DNA from: Nitrospira sp.
Lineage (GTDB): Bacteria; Nitrospirota; Nitrospiria; Nitrospirales; Nitrospiraceae
Length of the DNA: 64,000 nt
Assembly (NCBI GenBank): GCA_029194675.1
Contig: JARFXP010000007.1
Location: 1-64,000 of the forward strand
Reading direction: 5' to 3'
In this document: positions 9,798 to 19,343 of the stretch, in pieces
How the letters are laid out: every line of letters starts with the position of its first letter
Position numbering within the stretch: position 1 is the stretch's first letter
Program-made: the position numbers and the translations under genes
The notes under the pieces: generated by a model
Told to the model about the DNA's origin: nothing
Database searches by the model: none
Seen by the model: only the letters and a program-made list of their open reading frames with translations

Positions 9798-10862
9798 TCA
9801 GGTTCCCGACGGCTTAGCGGGACCTGTGCTGGTCAAAGTCAAATCGAATTCCTGTGTGGCCATACCACCATACCCGTCTTTGGCCGCTACTTTGATATGG
9901 AAGATTCCCTCTTGATCGGACGGGATCTGCCATAGGATATGGCCGGATGTTTCATTGATGCTCATTCCGGTCGGGGCGGCTTCTAGATAATAAATCACTC
10001 GGTCGCCATCCGGATCCATAGCTTTCACAGTGTAGTCGAAACGGTCTTGCGAGTCTGAGATGGGAGGAGTGGAGACGATCCGCGGAGCACTATTCCCAAA
10101 AACGAGTGGTTCAGACTTCAAAGAATTCCCCGTAACGGCGGGATCATGCGCTGTCACCTCAACCATAATTTTATCGTGAGCCACAAATCCAGTCGTATCG
10201 AGAAAGGATTCTTCTCCTTCCTTAATCGCGGTTTCATTGCGATACCATTTGTAGGTCAAATCAACTCGATCATGGTCTGGATCGCTCGCTTCAACCACAG
10301 CTTCAATCTTATCCCCACTCCGCGCAGCCTGAGGTGTCAGTAAAATAGCCACCACCTTCGGGGAAGTATTCCCAACCTCGATGCTTTTCGCTCGATATGG
10401 GTGACCTTTATTAACACCGTCCGAGGGGATAATTTCCACAAAAACTGACTGCCCACGACTTAACATTTCAGCTGACAAGGTAGCGTGGGTTTGTCCGGCA
10501 AGAGCGGTGTTATCCACATACCATTGATATAAGAATGACACCGCCTCTCGCTCAGGATCTTGTGCATCGACCTGAACACCTACAGGCCCGGTCAGCTGGA
10601 TAGGTTCGTTAAGGATCTTCGCAGAAGTAATGGTTGGAGGCTGGTTACCCTTACCCGAAGTCGATCCATTAGCCGCACCTGGCGAAGAAGCTGTACAGGA
10701 CGTGCTGAAGAGTACTGCGCAGATACCCAAAGCCAGGAGTAAATATCGAGTAATATTTATAGATGACGTGTGCACATCGGTCGCTATCGATTCGTTACAC
10801 TCACGGAAGTCATGGCGAGAATGTGCCACACCCATGACCTGTTTAAACAACATTCCCATCAT
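9798..10862 (-). CDS. Lipoprotein with Ig/cadherin-like repeats at the end of the pilY1 operon
   Basis: A lipoprotein signal (hydrophobic LLALGICAVLF followed by STSC) is preceded by about 35 polar residues, so the true start may be internal to the open frame. The mature part has three repeats with alternating PP.I.S / DPEREAVSFLYQWYVD / DPDHDRVDLTYKWYRN / DPDGDRVIYYLEA patterns, typical of Ig-like or cadherin-like surface modules that bind calcium through DxDxD-type turns. The last repeat resembles a putative-Ig (He_PIG) module (GMSINETSGHILWQIP). It begins 6 bp after the pilY1 stop on the same strand, so it is probably cotranscribed and may be an outer-membrane or pilus-tip partner. That role is inference. 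Confidence 0.8.
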   Translation of the reverse strand: MMGMLFKQVMGVAHSRHDFRECNESIATDVHTSSINITRYLLLALGICAVLFSTSCTASSPGAANGSTSGKGNQPPTITSAKILNEPIQLTGPVGVQVDAQDPEREAVSFLYQWYVDNTALAGQTHATLSAEMLSRGQSVFVEIIPSDGVNKGHPYRAKSIEVGNTSPKVVAILLTPQAARSGDKIEAVVEASDPDHDRVDLTYKWYRNETAIKEGEESFLDTTGFVAHDKIMVEVTAHDPAVTGNSLKSEPLVFGNSAPRIVSTPPISDSQDRFDYTVKAMDPDGDRVIYYLEAAPTGMSINETSGHILWQIPSDQEGIFHIKVAAKDGYGGMATQEFDLTLTSTGPAKPSGT

Positions 10863-10868
10863 GGCACC

Positions 10869-13800
10869 CTAGTCCCGTTGATGGACCCAGCTGACGAACC
10901 TACTATAAGTGTCGCCTTTGCCCGTATTCGTGCATATCGTGCTGCTATTACTCATCTGCGAGCATACCTTGGCTCCTGGGCCGGTTCCTCCACCGCCTCC
11001 TCCTTCATAGCCGAAGTGGACTGACAAGGCAGAGGCCATACCAACCCCAAGCGAGACTTTCGTCGTCACATTGGTATTGCTACCGGACGTCGAAGTTCCA
11101 ATAACCGGTGACATGGAGGCAGTTCCAGTCTTGTAGAAGAGCCCATAGAGATAGCTGGCCCCGTCCGAGGCGCAGAAATCGGATGTCGGAGTGAAGGTCG
11201 GAAAGAAGACCGTCCCTCCAAACAGAGCCGGAATCACGACAGACCGTTCAGCTGAGTAGTTCGTGACAATGCCTCCATTCGTAATACTGACTGGACCTGG
11301 CAAGGTGACGCGCCAACCATCTTTCGAGGCCACCAGGCCGACCATCGAGGTCGTTCCCGTTCCGTTGAACGTTGTGACACCAGGATTGGTCGGATCAGTT
11401 ACTTGATTGGTGGAGCCACTGCAAACAATGCAGACCACGGCGTTCGTTGCATCGACAAGATCATTCGTCCAACAACTGAGCTGGTTGGACTGTGTGCAGA
11501 ATCCGTTCACCACTTTGTCTTTCATGCCGTACAAGCGCTGGATGGTGTTATCAACCTTGTCGGAATTCCCGATATATCGTCCCGTTCCAAAGAAGACCCA
11601 CACTTGATTACTATCATCGATTGTCCAGGTCGGAGCAGCGGTCACAGGACCTAATTCAACTGTTCCAAGTAGAGGATCGTTGAAAGTATCAATCATTTCG
11701 GTCGGCACACGATTGCCCCCGCTTGCTATCCCCCAGCTGATCGGCAAACAGGGAGCTGCCGTACAGCCCATCGTGAGACGATACATTTTCCCTCTCCAAG
11801 GCAGAGACCCGTCATGCAAAGTTCGTCCCGCATACACGACATCCGTCCTGAAATCGAGATCCTTATCGGCCGAGATCAGGCCTGTCATGAAGGATCGAAG
11901 GGTCCCTACAGGCATACGGGTTACATTGACGTTGCCTATGCCAGGTCCCGCAGCCAGATCCACCGTGTAGAGAGCCGCTGACTGAGTCGGCGGGGTTGGA
12001 AGGTCTCCTTGATAACTATTGGGACCAGACCCGAACACGACATACCACTTCTCATTGACCTTGCTCGTTATGGCATCACCTGTCGGATTCGTCCGAACAA
12101 CGGTCGGAGTGCTGGTTGTCAGACCAAGGTCAATATCGGAGAAGGTCCATAAGAGTTTCGGATCTACTTCGGGGTTAGTGATGTCGAGGACAAAGAACGC
12201 GCTATAGAACGTACGCGGGACACCACCGATAGTGGCCGTCATGGGAGGCGCACCAGACCCTACGACACATCTTCCGCAGCTCCCACCCATGCGGAACCCT
12301 CCGATCAGAATCGTGCCCCATCCTCCTGGGTGATCGGCATCCGGCGTGAAGATGCGGACATCTGCCACAGTCGGCTTGAGATCGACGTAATAGACATGCG
12401 TATAGTCGGTCCTTGCCAACCATTGCAGTTGGGGAAGCAAGTGCATCGGAACAAATCCCCACAGCTCGGCTCCCAGATTTGGCCCACTTGAATTATCAGT
12501 AGGGTTCTTGGTGAACCACCCGTGCTCGACTGTTCCGGGAGTCGCTGGGTCATCGCCCCTGTGATAGAAGCCGCCGTTGAAGGCGTGGAGCATCCCATCA
12601 TTCGCTCCCAGGTACATCACCTGCCGCCTGTTACGATACTGCAGATAGTAGGCATTATATGATGCATCGCCGTATATCAAATCAAACCGAGCTCTTGGTG
12701 CGGCAACAATGGTCGGCGTGGAGTGAATCGCGTCACCGAGTTTCCAGACCTTGAACGTTCCGCTGCCGAGCGGAGTCTCGATCATCCTGGTGCGCAACCC
12801 TGCCACTTCATCGCCCCGGATGAAATTGATGAGATTCACGGCATTACTGCTACCCGAACAAACATCCCCCGGATAGCGAAGATAGTCCCTCAAGGCGTTA
12901 CAGTTCACTGTACTGAAATCGATCTGCTCAGCAGGATCCACGAGGCCATTAATATTTGAATCAACCCATGTGAGAATCTTGCGCGATGCGGAGGGAGTGT
13001 TCGCGAGTTCCGCACCGGCCTCCCAGATCGGCTTGATATTCTTCAGATCATCGCCGAGGATGGTCGGCGCGGAATTATCAGCGACACCGTCACCATTGAG
13101 ATCCACATACTTGTCCACTAACACTTTTCTATACGTTGGGCTGAGTGGATTATTGTCGTACCTCGTCGTAATGATCAGATCGTTCCTATAATCGAGCACA
13201 CCATCCTTTACGGTATCTTCTCTGAAGTTGCCGAACCCATCGACGAACAGGCCATGGGCATAGCCCGTCCACTTGACGTTCGCTCCACCCTGTCCGATGT
13301 CGCTAGTGAAGAAATAGGCCTGGTAGATCGATCCCTCACCAGTCGAGGACGATGACAACACAGAGACCGACGTACCGGAGGCGCTCTTCCGCAAGATAGC
13401 GGTGATCGTGGCCATCAGGCGATCTTGGAGGTCATCGACGTTCGAAGATTCGAAATAATTATCTGGGATACCGTCGGTTCCTGGAGCGCCGGTAGCGTTG
13501 ATGACTTTGTCCCATTCTGAAACCAAGTCAGGGATATTGTTACCATTACTATCCTCAAATCCACCGAGCTGGGCGGTGTGCATCAGGATTTCACGCCCGG
13601 CGATGTTCCCGAAGGCAAAGAATGTATAGACAGTGAGATTCTGGAACCCTTGCAGGCAATGGCCTGTCACAGCAAGAACCGGAATCATCCCGTCGGCTGT
13701 CCCATTACAGGGCCGAAGATCATTCGTATGGGCCCAGTAGGCGACGTCGTCAAGGTAGTGGTTCCCACTGCTGGCATAATCTGTTTTATGTTCACCAAGC

Positions 13801-15218
13801 AGGGTAGCCGGGGGAGTAGTACTATTCGTATTGCACGTCCCGTTCGGCGCATGAATCGTGGCGTTGCCTCCAACACAATGGAGCCCGTGTCTCCCATGAG
13901 CATAGTCCTGCAACCCGGCAGGAATGTTCGTATCCTGAGTCGGTTCTCCGTCTGTTACGAGGATGATAAAGGTCTTACAACAAGCCACCTGAGTAGAGGT
14001 GGACGCCCATGCCGGTGTGTGATTGCTGCCAAAAAAATAAGGATCTCGCCCACAAGCATTGGTGATGTAGCCGGGTGGACAGACCTCCGTGCCGGTCAGA
14101 ACGGTAAGTTCTGAAGCCCCGATGGATCCCTCTCCTGTTCCCTGAAAACTCACCCCGTTTGAATTACCCCCAGAATATGCAACCGGGTACACGTACGATC
14201 CAGAGAGGTAGGTTGACTTAATCTGTGCCACGTAACGCGTCGTTTCATAGAGCGACTCAGAGAGGGGTGTCCAGGTCGAGGGGAATGATTCCTGAACTGC
14301 ATCCAGCATGGCAGCCGTATTGGTGTTGAACGTTTCTACAGTACTGCCATTGAAGTCGATTGATTGACGTGATCCAACCCCCACCAACATCCGGGCGCCA
14401 TCGCCGGTCGGTTTGAATTCAAAGAGACCGAATCGTGCGGAAGCTCCGATCTGCTGGATGACACCCGTTTGCTCGAGGCTATAGCCGACCTTGATTTCAT
14501 ATTTCCGCTGGCTGAAGCTATCACCGCAGTTGCTATCAAAACTGTTGTCGTTGTCGACGCAGAAATAGGCAGCATCGGTGCCAATATATATAGTTGCTGG
14601 ATTGCTCCCCCTATCAGCTGAAGGAATCCTACCCACATAGGTGTTAGCCCCTGCACCAGCGTTATAGTTCACGAGTGCCAATTCTGTATTCACCCCCGAC
14701 ACCTGAGCCCTCACCGTCTTCAGCGCGGGGCTTCCGTTTGTCGGGCAAGATCCATCAGCCGCACGGGCCACAAAACAATCACCTCCACTCATGGCTTTCT
14801 TGAGCGCATCGAATCGCCGGAATGTGGCCCAATTGAGAAAGTTACCATCCCACTGAGTACTCGGGCAGGCCGTGGCTAGGGTCGCCTTCGCAGTTGTTGG
14901 TTCAAAACGTGTATCCCCTGTATCGTACGTATAACAGGTCAACGTATCAAAGTAGCCGGACCAGTTCGTGGTGTTTGTGAACACGAGATCCGCAGCATCC
15001 ACACAGTCTCCGTCATCAGTGCGATCACACCCTAAACCGCTCATACTGCCGGAGTTATCGAGCACCAGGATGATGTTCGGCGAGACCTGATCGCTGACAA
15101 AGGGAGGCACGGTATAGTACTGATCCATCGTCTGGGCCTTGCCCACCGCAGGCAGCGCAAGGCAACCGATCAGCACGAGTACGGCGGTTCCACGAAGCGC
15201 AAGGTTCCGGCTATTCAT
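10869..15218 (-). CDS. pilY1: PilY1-like type IV pilus tip adhesin
   Basis: The large secreted protein (about 1,449 aa) has a Sec signal peptide, a von Willebrand A-like N-terminal part with a MIDAS-type DNSGS motif, and a C-terminal PilY1 beta-propeller region (repeated GTGRYIG, GANDGMLHAFNGG, VVFGSGPN motifs). Calcium-binding loops of DxNxDG form occur in the middle (DLNGDGVAD, DSNINGLVD, DSNGNNIPD). PilY1 caps the pilus, promotes extension and can sense surfaces. The ATG at 15218 is preferred since GGAGGG lies 5 bp upstream; an ATG 10 codons earlier has no better site. It follows pilin-like genes pilW and pilX, which form the priming complex with it. Confidence 0.94.
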   Translation of the reverse strand: MNSRNLALRGTAVLVLIGCLALPAVGKAQTMDQYYTVPPFVSDQVSPNIILVLDNSGSMSGLGCDRTDDGDCVDAADLVFTNTTNWSGYFDTLTCYTYDTGDTRFEPTTAKATLATACPSTQWDGNFLNWATFRRFDALKKAMSGGDCFVARAADGSCPTNGSPALKTVRAQVSGVNTELALVNYNAGAGANTYVGRIPSADRGSNPATIYIGTDAAYFCVDNDNSFDSNCGDSFSQRKYEIKVGYSLEQTGVIQQIGASARFGLFEFKPTGDGARMLVGVGSRQSIDFNGSTVETFNTNTAAMLDAVQESFPSTWTPLSESLYETTRYVAQIKSTYLSGSYVYPVAYSGGNSNGVSFQGTGEGSIGASELTVLTGTEVCPPGYITNACGRDPYFFGSNHTPAWASTSTQVACCKTFIILVTDGEPTQDTNIPAGLQDYAHGRHGLHCVGGNATIHAPNGTCNTNSTTPPATLLGEHKTDYASSGNHYLDDVAYWAHTNDLRPCNGTADGMIPVLAVTGHCLQGFQNLTVYTFFAFGNIAGREILMHTAQLGGFEDSNGNNIPDLVSEWDKVINATGAPGTDGIPDNYFESSNVDDLQDRLMATITAILRKSASGTSVSVLSSSSTGEGSIYQAYFFTSDIGQGGANVKWTGYAHGLFVDGFGNFREDTVKDGVLDYRNDLIITTRYDNNPLSPTYRKVLVDKYVDLNGDGVADNSAPTILGDDLKNIKPIWEAGAELANTPSASRKILTWVDSNINGLVDPAEQIDFSTVNCNALRDYLRYPGDVCSGSSNAVNLINFIRGDEVAGLRTRMIETPLGSGTFKVWKLGDAIHSTPTIVAAPRARFDLIYGDASYNAYYLQYRNRRQVMYLGANDGMLHAFNGGFYHRGDDPATPGTVEHGWFTKNPTDNSSGPNLGAELWGFVPMHLLPQLQWLARTDYTHVYYVDLKPTVADVRIFTPDADHPGGWGTILIGGFRMGGSCGRCVVGSGAPPMTATIGGVPRTFYSAFFVLDITNPEVDPKLLWTFSDIDLGLTTSTPTVVRTNPTGDAITSKVNEKWYVVFGSGPNSYQGDLPTPPTQSAALYTVDLAAGPGIGNVNVTRMPVGTLRSFMTGLISADKDLDFRTDVVYAGRTLHDGSLPWRGKMYRLTMGCTAAPCLPISWGIASGGNRVPTEMIDTFNDPLLGTVELGPVTAAPTWTIDDSNQVWVFFGTGRYIGNSDKVDNTIQRLYGMKDKVVNGFCTQSNQLSCWTNDLVDATNAVVCIVCSGSTNQVTDPTNPGVTTFNGTGTTSMVGLVASKDGWRVTLPGPVSITNGGIVTNYSAERSVVIPALFGGTVFFPTFTPTSDFCASDGASYLYGLFYKTGTASMSPVIGTSTSGSNTNVTTKVSLGVGMASALSVHFGYEGGGGGGTGPGAKVCSQMSNSSTICTNTGKGDTYSRFVSWVHQRD

Positions 15219-15279
15219 GGCACCCTCCCTCTTCTCCAATCTCATCATGGATTTCTCGCAAGTGGGTTCCGCCGGAGGA

Positions 15280-15624
15280 CTATTCCGGCAAAAATAGAAT
15301 CATCCGATCAATCTTGTCTTTCGAATCCTTTTGGAGATGGAACTTCACCTCGATATCCATTCTGAGATAACCGGCGTTCAACTCGTCGCCGTGGCGATCC
15401 AGCAGAACCGCATCAGGGGTTAAGCTATAGGTCCTGTGATCGATCTGAAAAGTCGCTTCATAGACACCCGTGATCATTCCGCTCTGATATCCGACCGTCA
15501 TCATCGGAGGCTGTTGATCCGCGTAAGTCGTCCCAGGAGCAAGCCCAACCATCGCCCCAATTCCAAAGGCCACTGCATAGGCTGCCCCCTTGCTCCAAGC
15601 CCTCTTAATACTTAGGGTGATCAT
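15280..15624 (-). CDS. Conserved small exported protein of the pilus operon
   Basis: The protein is about 114 residues, with a basic N-terminus, a hydrophobic helix ending at GTTYADQQ (signal peptide) and a short beta-rich mature part (TGVYEATFQIDHRTYSLT, YLRMDIEVKFHLQ). I do not recognise a named family. It lies between pilX and pilY1 on the same strand and so is probably a pilus assembly accessory such as a pilotin-like or PilE-type part, which is inference. The ATG at 15624 is preferred over the upstream one at 15693 because GGAGGCCAGGAG precedes it and the signal peptide then sits at the start; the longer version would overlap pilX. Confidence 0.72.
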   Translation of the reverse strand: MITLSIKRAWSKGAAYAVAFGIGAMVGLAPGTTYADQQPPMMTVGYQSGMITGVYEATFQIDHRTYSLTPDAVLLDRHGDELNAGYLRMDIEVKFHLQKDSKDKIDRMILFLPE

Positions 15625-15671
15625 GACTCCTGGCCTCCTCTTTTCTGGCGCGTCTTGCTCATGGATATGGC

Positions 15672-16265
15672 CTATAAGAAGCGTTGCAGACAACTATCAC
15701 CGCTCTTGAGGCATTGATACACAGCTATGACGCGGCTCGTCGCGCCAGTCGCAGCATTCACAGCCTGACAGTCTATCCGGTAAACCATGTCCATCGCGGG
15801 AGTTTGTTCTTCAGTTGATCCACCAGCACGTTGCTTCCCAAATTGTAGGTCGATGTCACCATTCACAACATAATTGTTGACGTTCATGACAATGTTCGGA
15901 ACAGCACCCGCTCCCCAGGCAACGTCCGGGCTGTTGCGAATAAAGTTGATCTCTTGCCCTAAGAAGCCTGCGTTGGAAGCAGGTACCGGGCCATTGGGAG
16001 CGATCAGCCAGGGCATGACCTGTCCATCGTCGATTGAATCTTTGATAACCTTGACCCCCATCCCTACACATGATTCAGCCGCGTCAGTCCCCTCTTCCAC
16101 CATGCGCATGGCTCCGGCCGTCGAATTTTCCAGACCGGTCATCGTCAGTGCTGCAACACCCAGCGCTCCGGCCATGAGCATGATCATCATGACCGTCATG
16201 AATGACATCCCTTGTTCATCAAGCGTTCTCCGCCTCAGTCTCTCCAATCTACTTCCTGACTTCAT
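15672..16265 (-). CDS. pilX: PilX-like minor pilin
   Basis: The 197-residue protein starts with a basic leader, then GMSFMTVMMIMLMAGALGVAALTMTG, a long N-terminal hydrophobic helix like that of PilX/GspK-type pilins, without the Glu at position 5 that most pilins carry. This matches PilX, which lacks Glu5. The helix is followed by NSTAGAMRMVEEGTDAAESC, the usual alpha-1 continuation, and a globular part with a few Cys. Position between pilW and pilY1 supports the call. Processing would be by the prepilin peptidase at 26330-27115. Confidence 0.85.
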   Translation of the reverse strand: MKSGSRLERLRRRTLDEQGMSFMTVMMIMLMAGALGVAALTMTGLENSTAGAMRMVEEGTDAAESCVGMGVKVIKDSIDDGQVMPWLIAPNGPVPASNAGFLGQEINFIRNSPDVAWGAGAVPNIVMNVNNYVVNGDIDLQFGKQRAGGSTEEQTPAMDMVYRIDCQAVNAATGATSRVIAVYQCLKSGDSCLQRFL

Positions 16266-16267
16266 CG

Positions 16268-17539
16268 TTAGTACCTCTGGTTTCTGAGTTCGACTGTCCT
16301 GGTTAGGATTCGTCTCCTAAACTGTAGATAGGCTTGTTGCTGAGCCGGCGTGCTGTTATCGCCGAGAGTAAACACCCCATTCACATGATTATGATCGCTG
16401 ATCGTGGGGATCGTATTAGTGTTTTGGACAAGGGTTGATATTCCTTCGCCCGTCCCTTGATCAGTCCTGGTTTGCCTCGCCACAATGCTGACCTGAACCA
16501 TGCGGATCTTGTTTGTGGTCATCTTGCTGCCAGGCGGTTGAAGGAACCAATTTACACCGGTGATACCGGACATAAAGTCTCCCTGATCGAATGAGTTGGA
16601 TCCGTTCATATCGTCAATCGCACCGTCTGGCTCACCCCCGTTAATGTTGACGTTGCAGCCGTCGCACGCGTAGGCCAACTGTAGATCTTCTACCCCATCC
16701 ATGACCGGCACGCAGGGATGAGGAAGGAGAGGATTCGGATTCGGGTTAGCACAATTGGGCGGAGTCCCTGGGAGAGGGACGCCAGGTGCCACTCCGCGGA
16801 CCAAACAAGGGGCATTGCCCTGACAGAGATCGAGAGGATCAGGTGGAGGAATGACTTGATAGGTGATGCACTGGAGTAAGTAGACTTGTGTGCCGTGGCC
16901 AAATGTCGACGGATCTGGTATGGCTGGGTTCAGGTTCAATCCTGCGGGGGTTACTCCTCCCGGAGCAATTCGTGATCCGGCGACACCTCCAACCGAGACC
17001 GCCATTCCAGGCAATACAGCCGTTCCGCCAGGAATCACCGCTCCCATACCATTGACCGCGTTGTTCATCAAAGGGAGTGTGGCTATTGGTTGTTTCGCAC
17101 CGCCGATCGTCCCAGGCGCAGCCGGAATGTTCAACTGCCACAGCGCCCCCACTGTGGCAATTGAATTCGTCATCGGCACGACCATTGATATTGAATCGGG
17201 CCCGAGATCGGGCCCGCCGGGAGTATTATCCGCTGGCACCAGGGCCGCAGGCATTCCGTTTACTACACAGTTACCCACTGCTCCTGGCACGACTCCTCCC
17301 ACCAGGCCCTGCGTGCCAAAACCTGCGAGCTTTAGGTCGGCCGTGATCATATCGAGGCCGGTTCTCGCTGTTGCTTGAGTATTCACCACTTGATTGGTCA
17401 TTCTGGTCGTCTTTTGTGTGACTGTGAGGGCCCCTAAGCCCGCCGCTACGATGGCTGTGGTCATCATGGTAGCAACCATAATCTCAGTGAGGGTAAATCC
17501 ACGCTGGTCAAATATGGTTGGATTTTGAGATGCGATCAT
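16268..17539 (-). CDS. pilW: PilW-like minor pilin
   Basis: A type III prepilin leader, GFTLTEIMVATMMTTAIVAAG, with the G/F cleavage site and Glu5, opens the 423-residue protein. A PilW-type C-terminal part follows, with LTIGQ-style beta segments, a glycine/proline-rich middle of about 100 residues and a DGVEDLQLAYACDG-type pilin core. PilW is part of the minor-pilin complex that primes pilus assembly together with PilV, PilX and PilY1. The proline-rich stretch (GQGNAPC to PLLPHPC) is longer than usual. Two bp separate it from pilX, so the genes are cotranscribed. Confidence 0.9.
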   Translation of the reverse strand: MIASQNPTIFDQRGFTLTEIMVATMMTTAIVAAGLGALTVTQKTTRMTNQVVNTQATARTGLDMITADLKLAGFGTQGLVGGVVPGAVGNCVVNGMPAALVPADNTPGGPDLGPDSISMVVPMTNSIATVGALWQLNIPAAPGTIGGAKQPIATLPLMNNAVNGMGAVIPGGTAVLPGMAVSVGGVAGSRIAPGGVTPAGLNLNPAIPDPSTFGHGTQVYLLQCITYQVIPPPDPLDLCQGNAPCLVRGVAPGVPLPGTPPNCANPNPNPLLPHPCVPVMDGVEDLQLAYACDGCNVNINGGEPDGAIDDMNGSNSFDQGDFMSGITGVNWFLQPPGSKMTTNKIRMVQVSIVARQTRTDQGTGEGISTLVQNTNTIPTISDHNHVNGVFTLGDNSTPAQQQAYLQFRRRILTRTVELRNQRY

Positions 17540-17572
17540 GAATCCACCTGTCTTGTCCTTTAGCTGTCCATG

Positions 17573-18088
17573 TCATTCAGCGACGAGAGTTGTCTGAAAG
17601 CTTACAGCCCTGAGTCGTTGGCCTGCGCCGCGATCATTCCACTGCACCTGCACAAGCACTTGCATCGCTCCTAGTGATGGATTGGCCGGAACGCCGTTAG
17701 TAACTTGGATCGTTCCTTGTACGTTGGTCAGGTTTGATGCCAGAACCAAGGTACGCCACTGTGTGCAATCGCCCTGAACGACTCGGATGATATTGAGAGG
17801 CGCCGGCTTGGTCACTCCGATTGGTGGCGGAGCCGGAACTGCTGCACAATTACCAGGCCCAAGTGTCTGAACATTGTGATAGGCCCAGGCATACTGTCGG
17901 TTGGCTTGAATGCGTTCCATCATGTCTGACGCGATGTTCGTGACAAGCGACAGATCATTGGCATCGACATTCTTGGTAAAGGCCATGCCTTGCATCGCCG
18001 CCATACCCATCACACCGATACCCAAAATCGCGGCCGATACTAAGACTTCCACCAAGGTAAAGCCTTTTTCATCCCTGGCCTTCATCAC
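17573..18088 (-). CDS. pilV: PilV-like minor pilin
   Basis: The 171-residue prepilin has the leader MMKARDEKGFTLVEVLVSA with Gly/Phe cleavage, Glu5 and a hydrophobic helix (LGIGVMGMAAMQGMA), the pattern of PilV/GspI minor pilins. Residues around LSLVTNIASDMMERIQANRQYAW match the PilV core. It sits 16 bp downstream of fimT and upstream of pilW in one operon. Function is in the pilus-tip priming complex. Confidence 0.9.
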   Translation of the reverse strand: MMKARDEKGFTLVEVLVSAAILGIGVMGMAAMQGMAFTKNVDANDLSLVTNIASDMMERIQANRQYAWAYHNVQTLGPGNCAAVPAPPPIGVTKPAPLNIIRVVQGDCTQWRTLVLASNLTNVQGTIQVTNGVPANPSLGAMQVLVQVQWNDRGAGQRLRAVSFQTTLVAE

Positions 18089-18104
18089 ATTGTCCTCTTT
18101 CTCC

Positions 18105-18614
18105 CTACTGATTCCGAATGCAAGGATCGATTTGCTGGTTGCACCAGGTGACTTTTCCAGACGGCGCCAACGAGATCGAATAGATCAAAGTAGGGTCTCG
18201 GACGCTTTGCAGCTGAATCGTCATGGGCGCGAGAGGAGTCGTACTTAGTCCTCTGGGCGTAAAGCCGATCGGCGTAGCCGGCAACGGCAGAACAAAGGTC
18301 ACGTTGAGCGGCAATGTTTCGACACCCAGAGGGGCTGTGAATGTGACTTGACTCTGGGAGCCCGGTACATTGGCGGGTGTCGCCACGATCATCGCATTGC
18401 GGCTGATGGCCGCCGACCGAGCAAACACGAGTCGGTTATAGAGACTCGTGGTCGTCTGGTAGAGTTCGTGGCGAGCGTACATCATCGTGAAATTGGGAAC
18501 AGCTAATGCCGCGCTTATCCCTAGAATCGCGACAACGATCATGATCTCCAGCAGGGTGAACCCTCGCTGGTCGTCCTGCGATCGTCTGTCGCGTATTGCT
18601 TGTTGAAACAACAT
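18105..18614 (-). CDS. fimT: FimT/GspH-type minor pilin
   Basis: The protein has the prepilin leader QRGFTLLEIMIVVAILGISAALAVPNF with Glu5, then the FimT/GspH family core in which the helix runs into RHELYQTTTSLYNRLVFARSAAISRN. GspH-type pilins often carry this long helix and one or two Cys near the C-terminus (CNQQIDPC here). It is the first gene of the pilin operon that runs to pilY1, and a GGAG Shine-Dalgarno precedes the ATG. Another copy of this family lies at 25613-26044. Confidence 0.9.
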   Translation of the reverse strand: MLFQQAIRDRRSQDDQRGFTLLEIMIVVAILGISAALAVPNFTMMYARHELYQTTTSLYNRLVFARSAAISRNAMIVATPANVPGSQSQVTFTAPLGVETLPLNVTFVLPLPATPIGFTPRGLSTTPLAPMTIQLQSVRDPTLIYSISLAPSGKVTWCNQQIDPCIRNQ

Positions 18615-19128
18615 GGCTTCTCCTTATCGAGCAAAGGGCATGCCGCTCTAAGCACCGCATCGCCATCGCCTAACCCCTTGATGTGATGGTATTCTCACCC
18701 TACAGAACTCAAACAAATGCGGTCATTTTTCGCACTCAGGAAGGACAATTTTCTGCTTGGACGTTGTACGGTTTCTGTACACGGAGCGGTTGTATAGCAT
18801 TCAGAATGCGTGAGTGATCCCTACGGAAAGTGACGGAGAGTTAGCCCTAATGCGAAATAATTTTGACATCAGAATGGATAGCCGTTGCGGGTGGCATGGC
18901 GAACGGGGCGAGTCTTTCCACCCTCCTACCCCACGCTGGCCAAGACACGCCTCTTCCCCATGGCGCGCGCTACGGAAGGCCTGGGGGACGGGGTGCACGG
19001 CGCGAGGGATAACGAGCGCCACGTTGGTGACCCGGCCTGGTCTTCAGTGCGAACGGTGGGGCTGTTTGGCATGATAGGGCCCTCGGAATAAACCAACAGA
19101 CGAATTTTTATTTTCGGATTAGTCCTCA
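18615..19128. other. Upstream region of the first pilin operon; no intact gene
   Basis: About 500 bp lie between the fimT start and the IS110 structured leader. I see no convincing complete gene. On the minus strand the last 20-odd codons of an open frame ending at 18801 read SPSLSVGITHAF and stop, like the C-terminal strand of an outer-membrane beta-barrel (terminal Phe), so a decayed barrel gene may have stood here. A sigma-54-like match at 18631-18646 was rejected because it lies too near the fimT start. Confidence 0.4.
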
Positions 19129-19177
19129 TGAGCGATGGCTCACCCCGCATGATGAACATGCGCTATTCTGATAAGCA

Positions 19178-19314
19178 CCGTGGCCTGGTCAACGGCGGGT
19201 ACCCTTGGTACCACGAGTCCGCGATTAGTCTGCCGCGGGCGCTTTCGGCACCCCGCATTGTTGCCACGAGCACGCAGAACAGAGTCGTGAACAGGAGGCG
19301 CCTCCAGGCCACGG
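19178..19314 (+). ncRNA. Candidate IS110 bridge RNA (structured leader of transposase)
   Basis: An 11-bp perfect inverted repeat (CCGTGGCCTGG at 19178-19188 and CCAGGCCACGG at 19304-19314) encloses about 115 nt that contain an inner 6-bp hairpin with a 3-nt loop (19198-19212). Two further hairpins stand immediately upstream (19129-19142, with 5-bp stem; 19146-19162, with 6-bp stem). A palindrome GGAGGCGCCTCC (19294-19305) overlaps the outer stem and could switch it. Known IS110-type elements carry a bridge RNA in this leader position that pairs with target and donor DNA. Which loops do this here, and the RNA ends, are inference. Confidence 0.55.
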
Positions 19315-19343
19315 CCTTGACCCCTATCAGGAGGAGGGAGGCC

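Noticed and set aside
18631..18646. Sigma-54-like match (CGGCATG-N4-TTGC) before fimT of the first pilin operon
   Set aside because: The predicted start would lie about 6 nt before the fimT ATG, leaving the Shine-Dalgarno outside the transcript; the match also has two mismatches.
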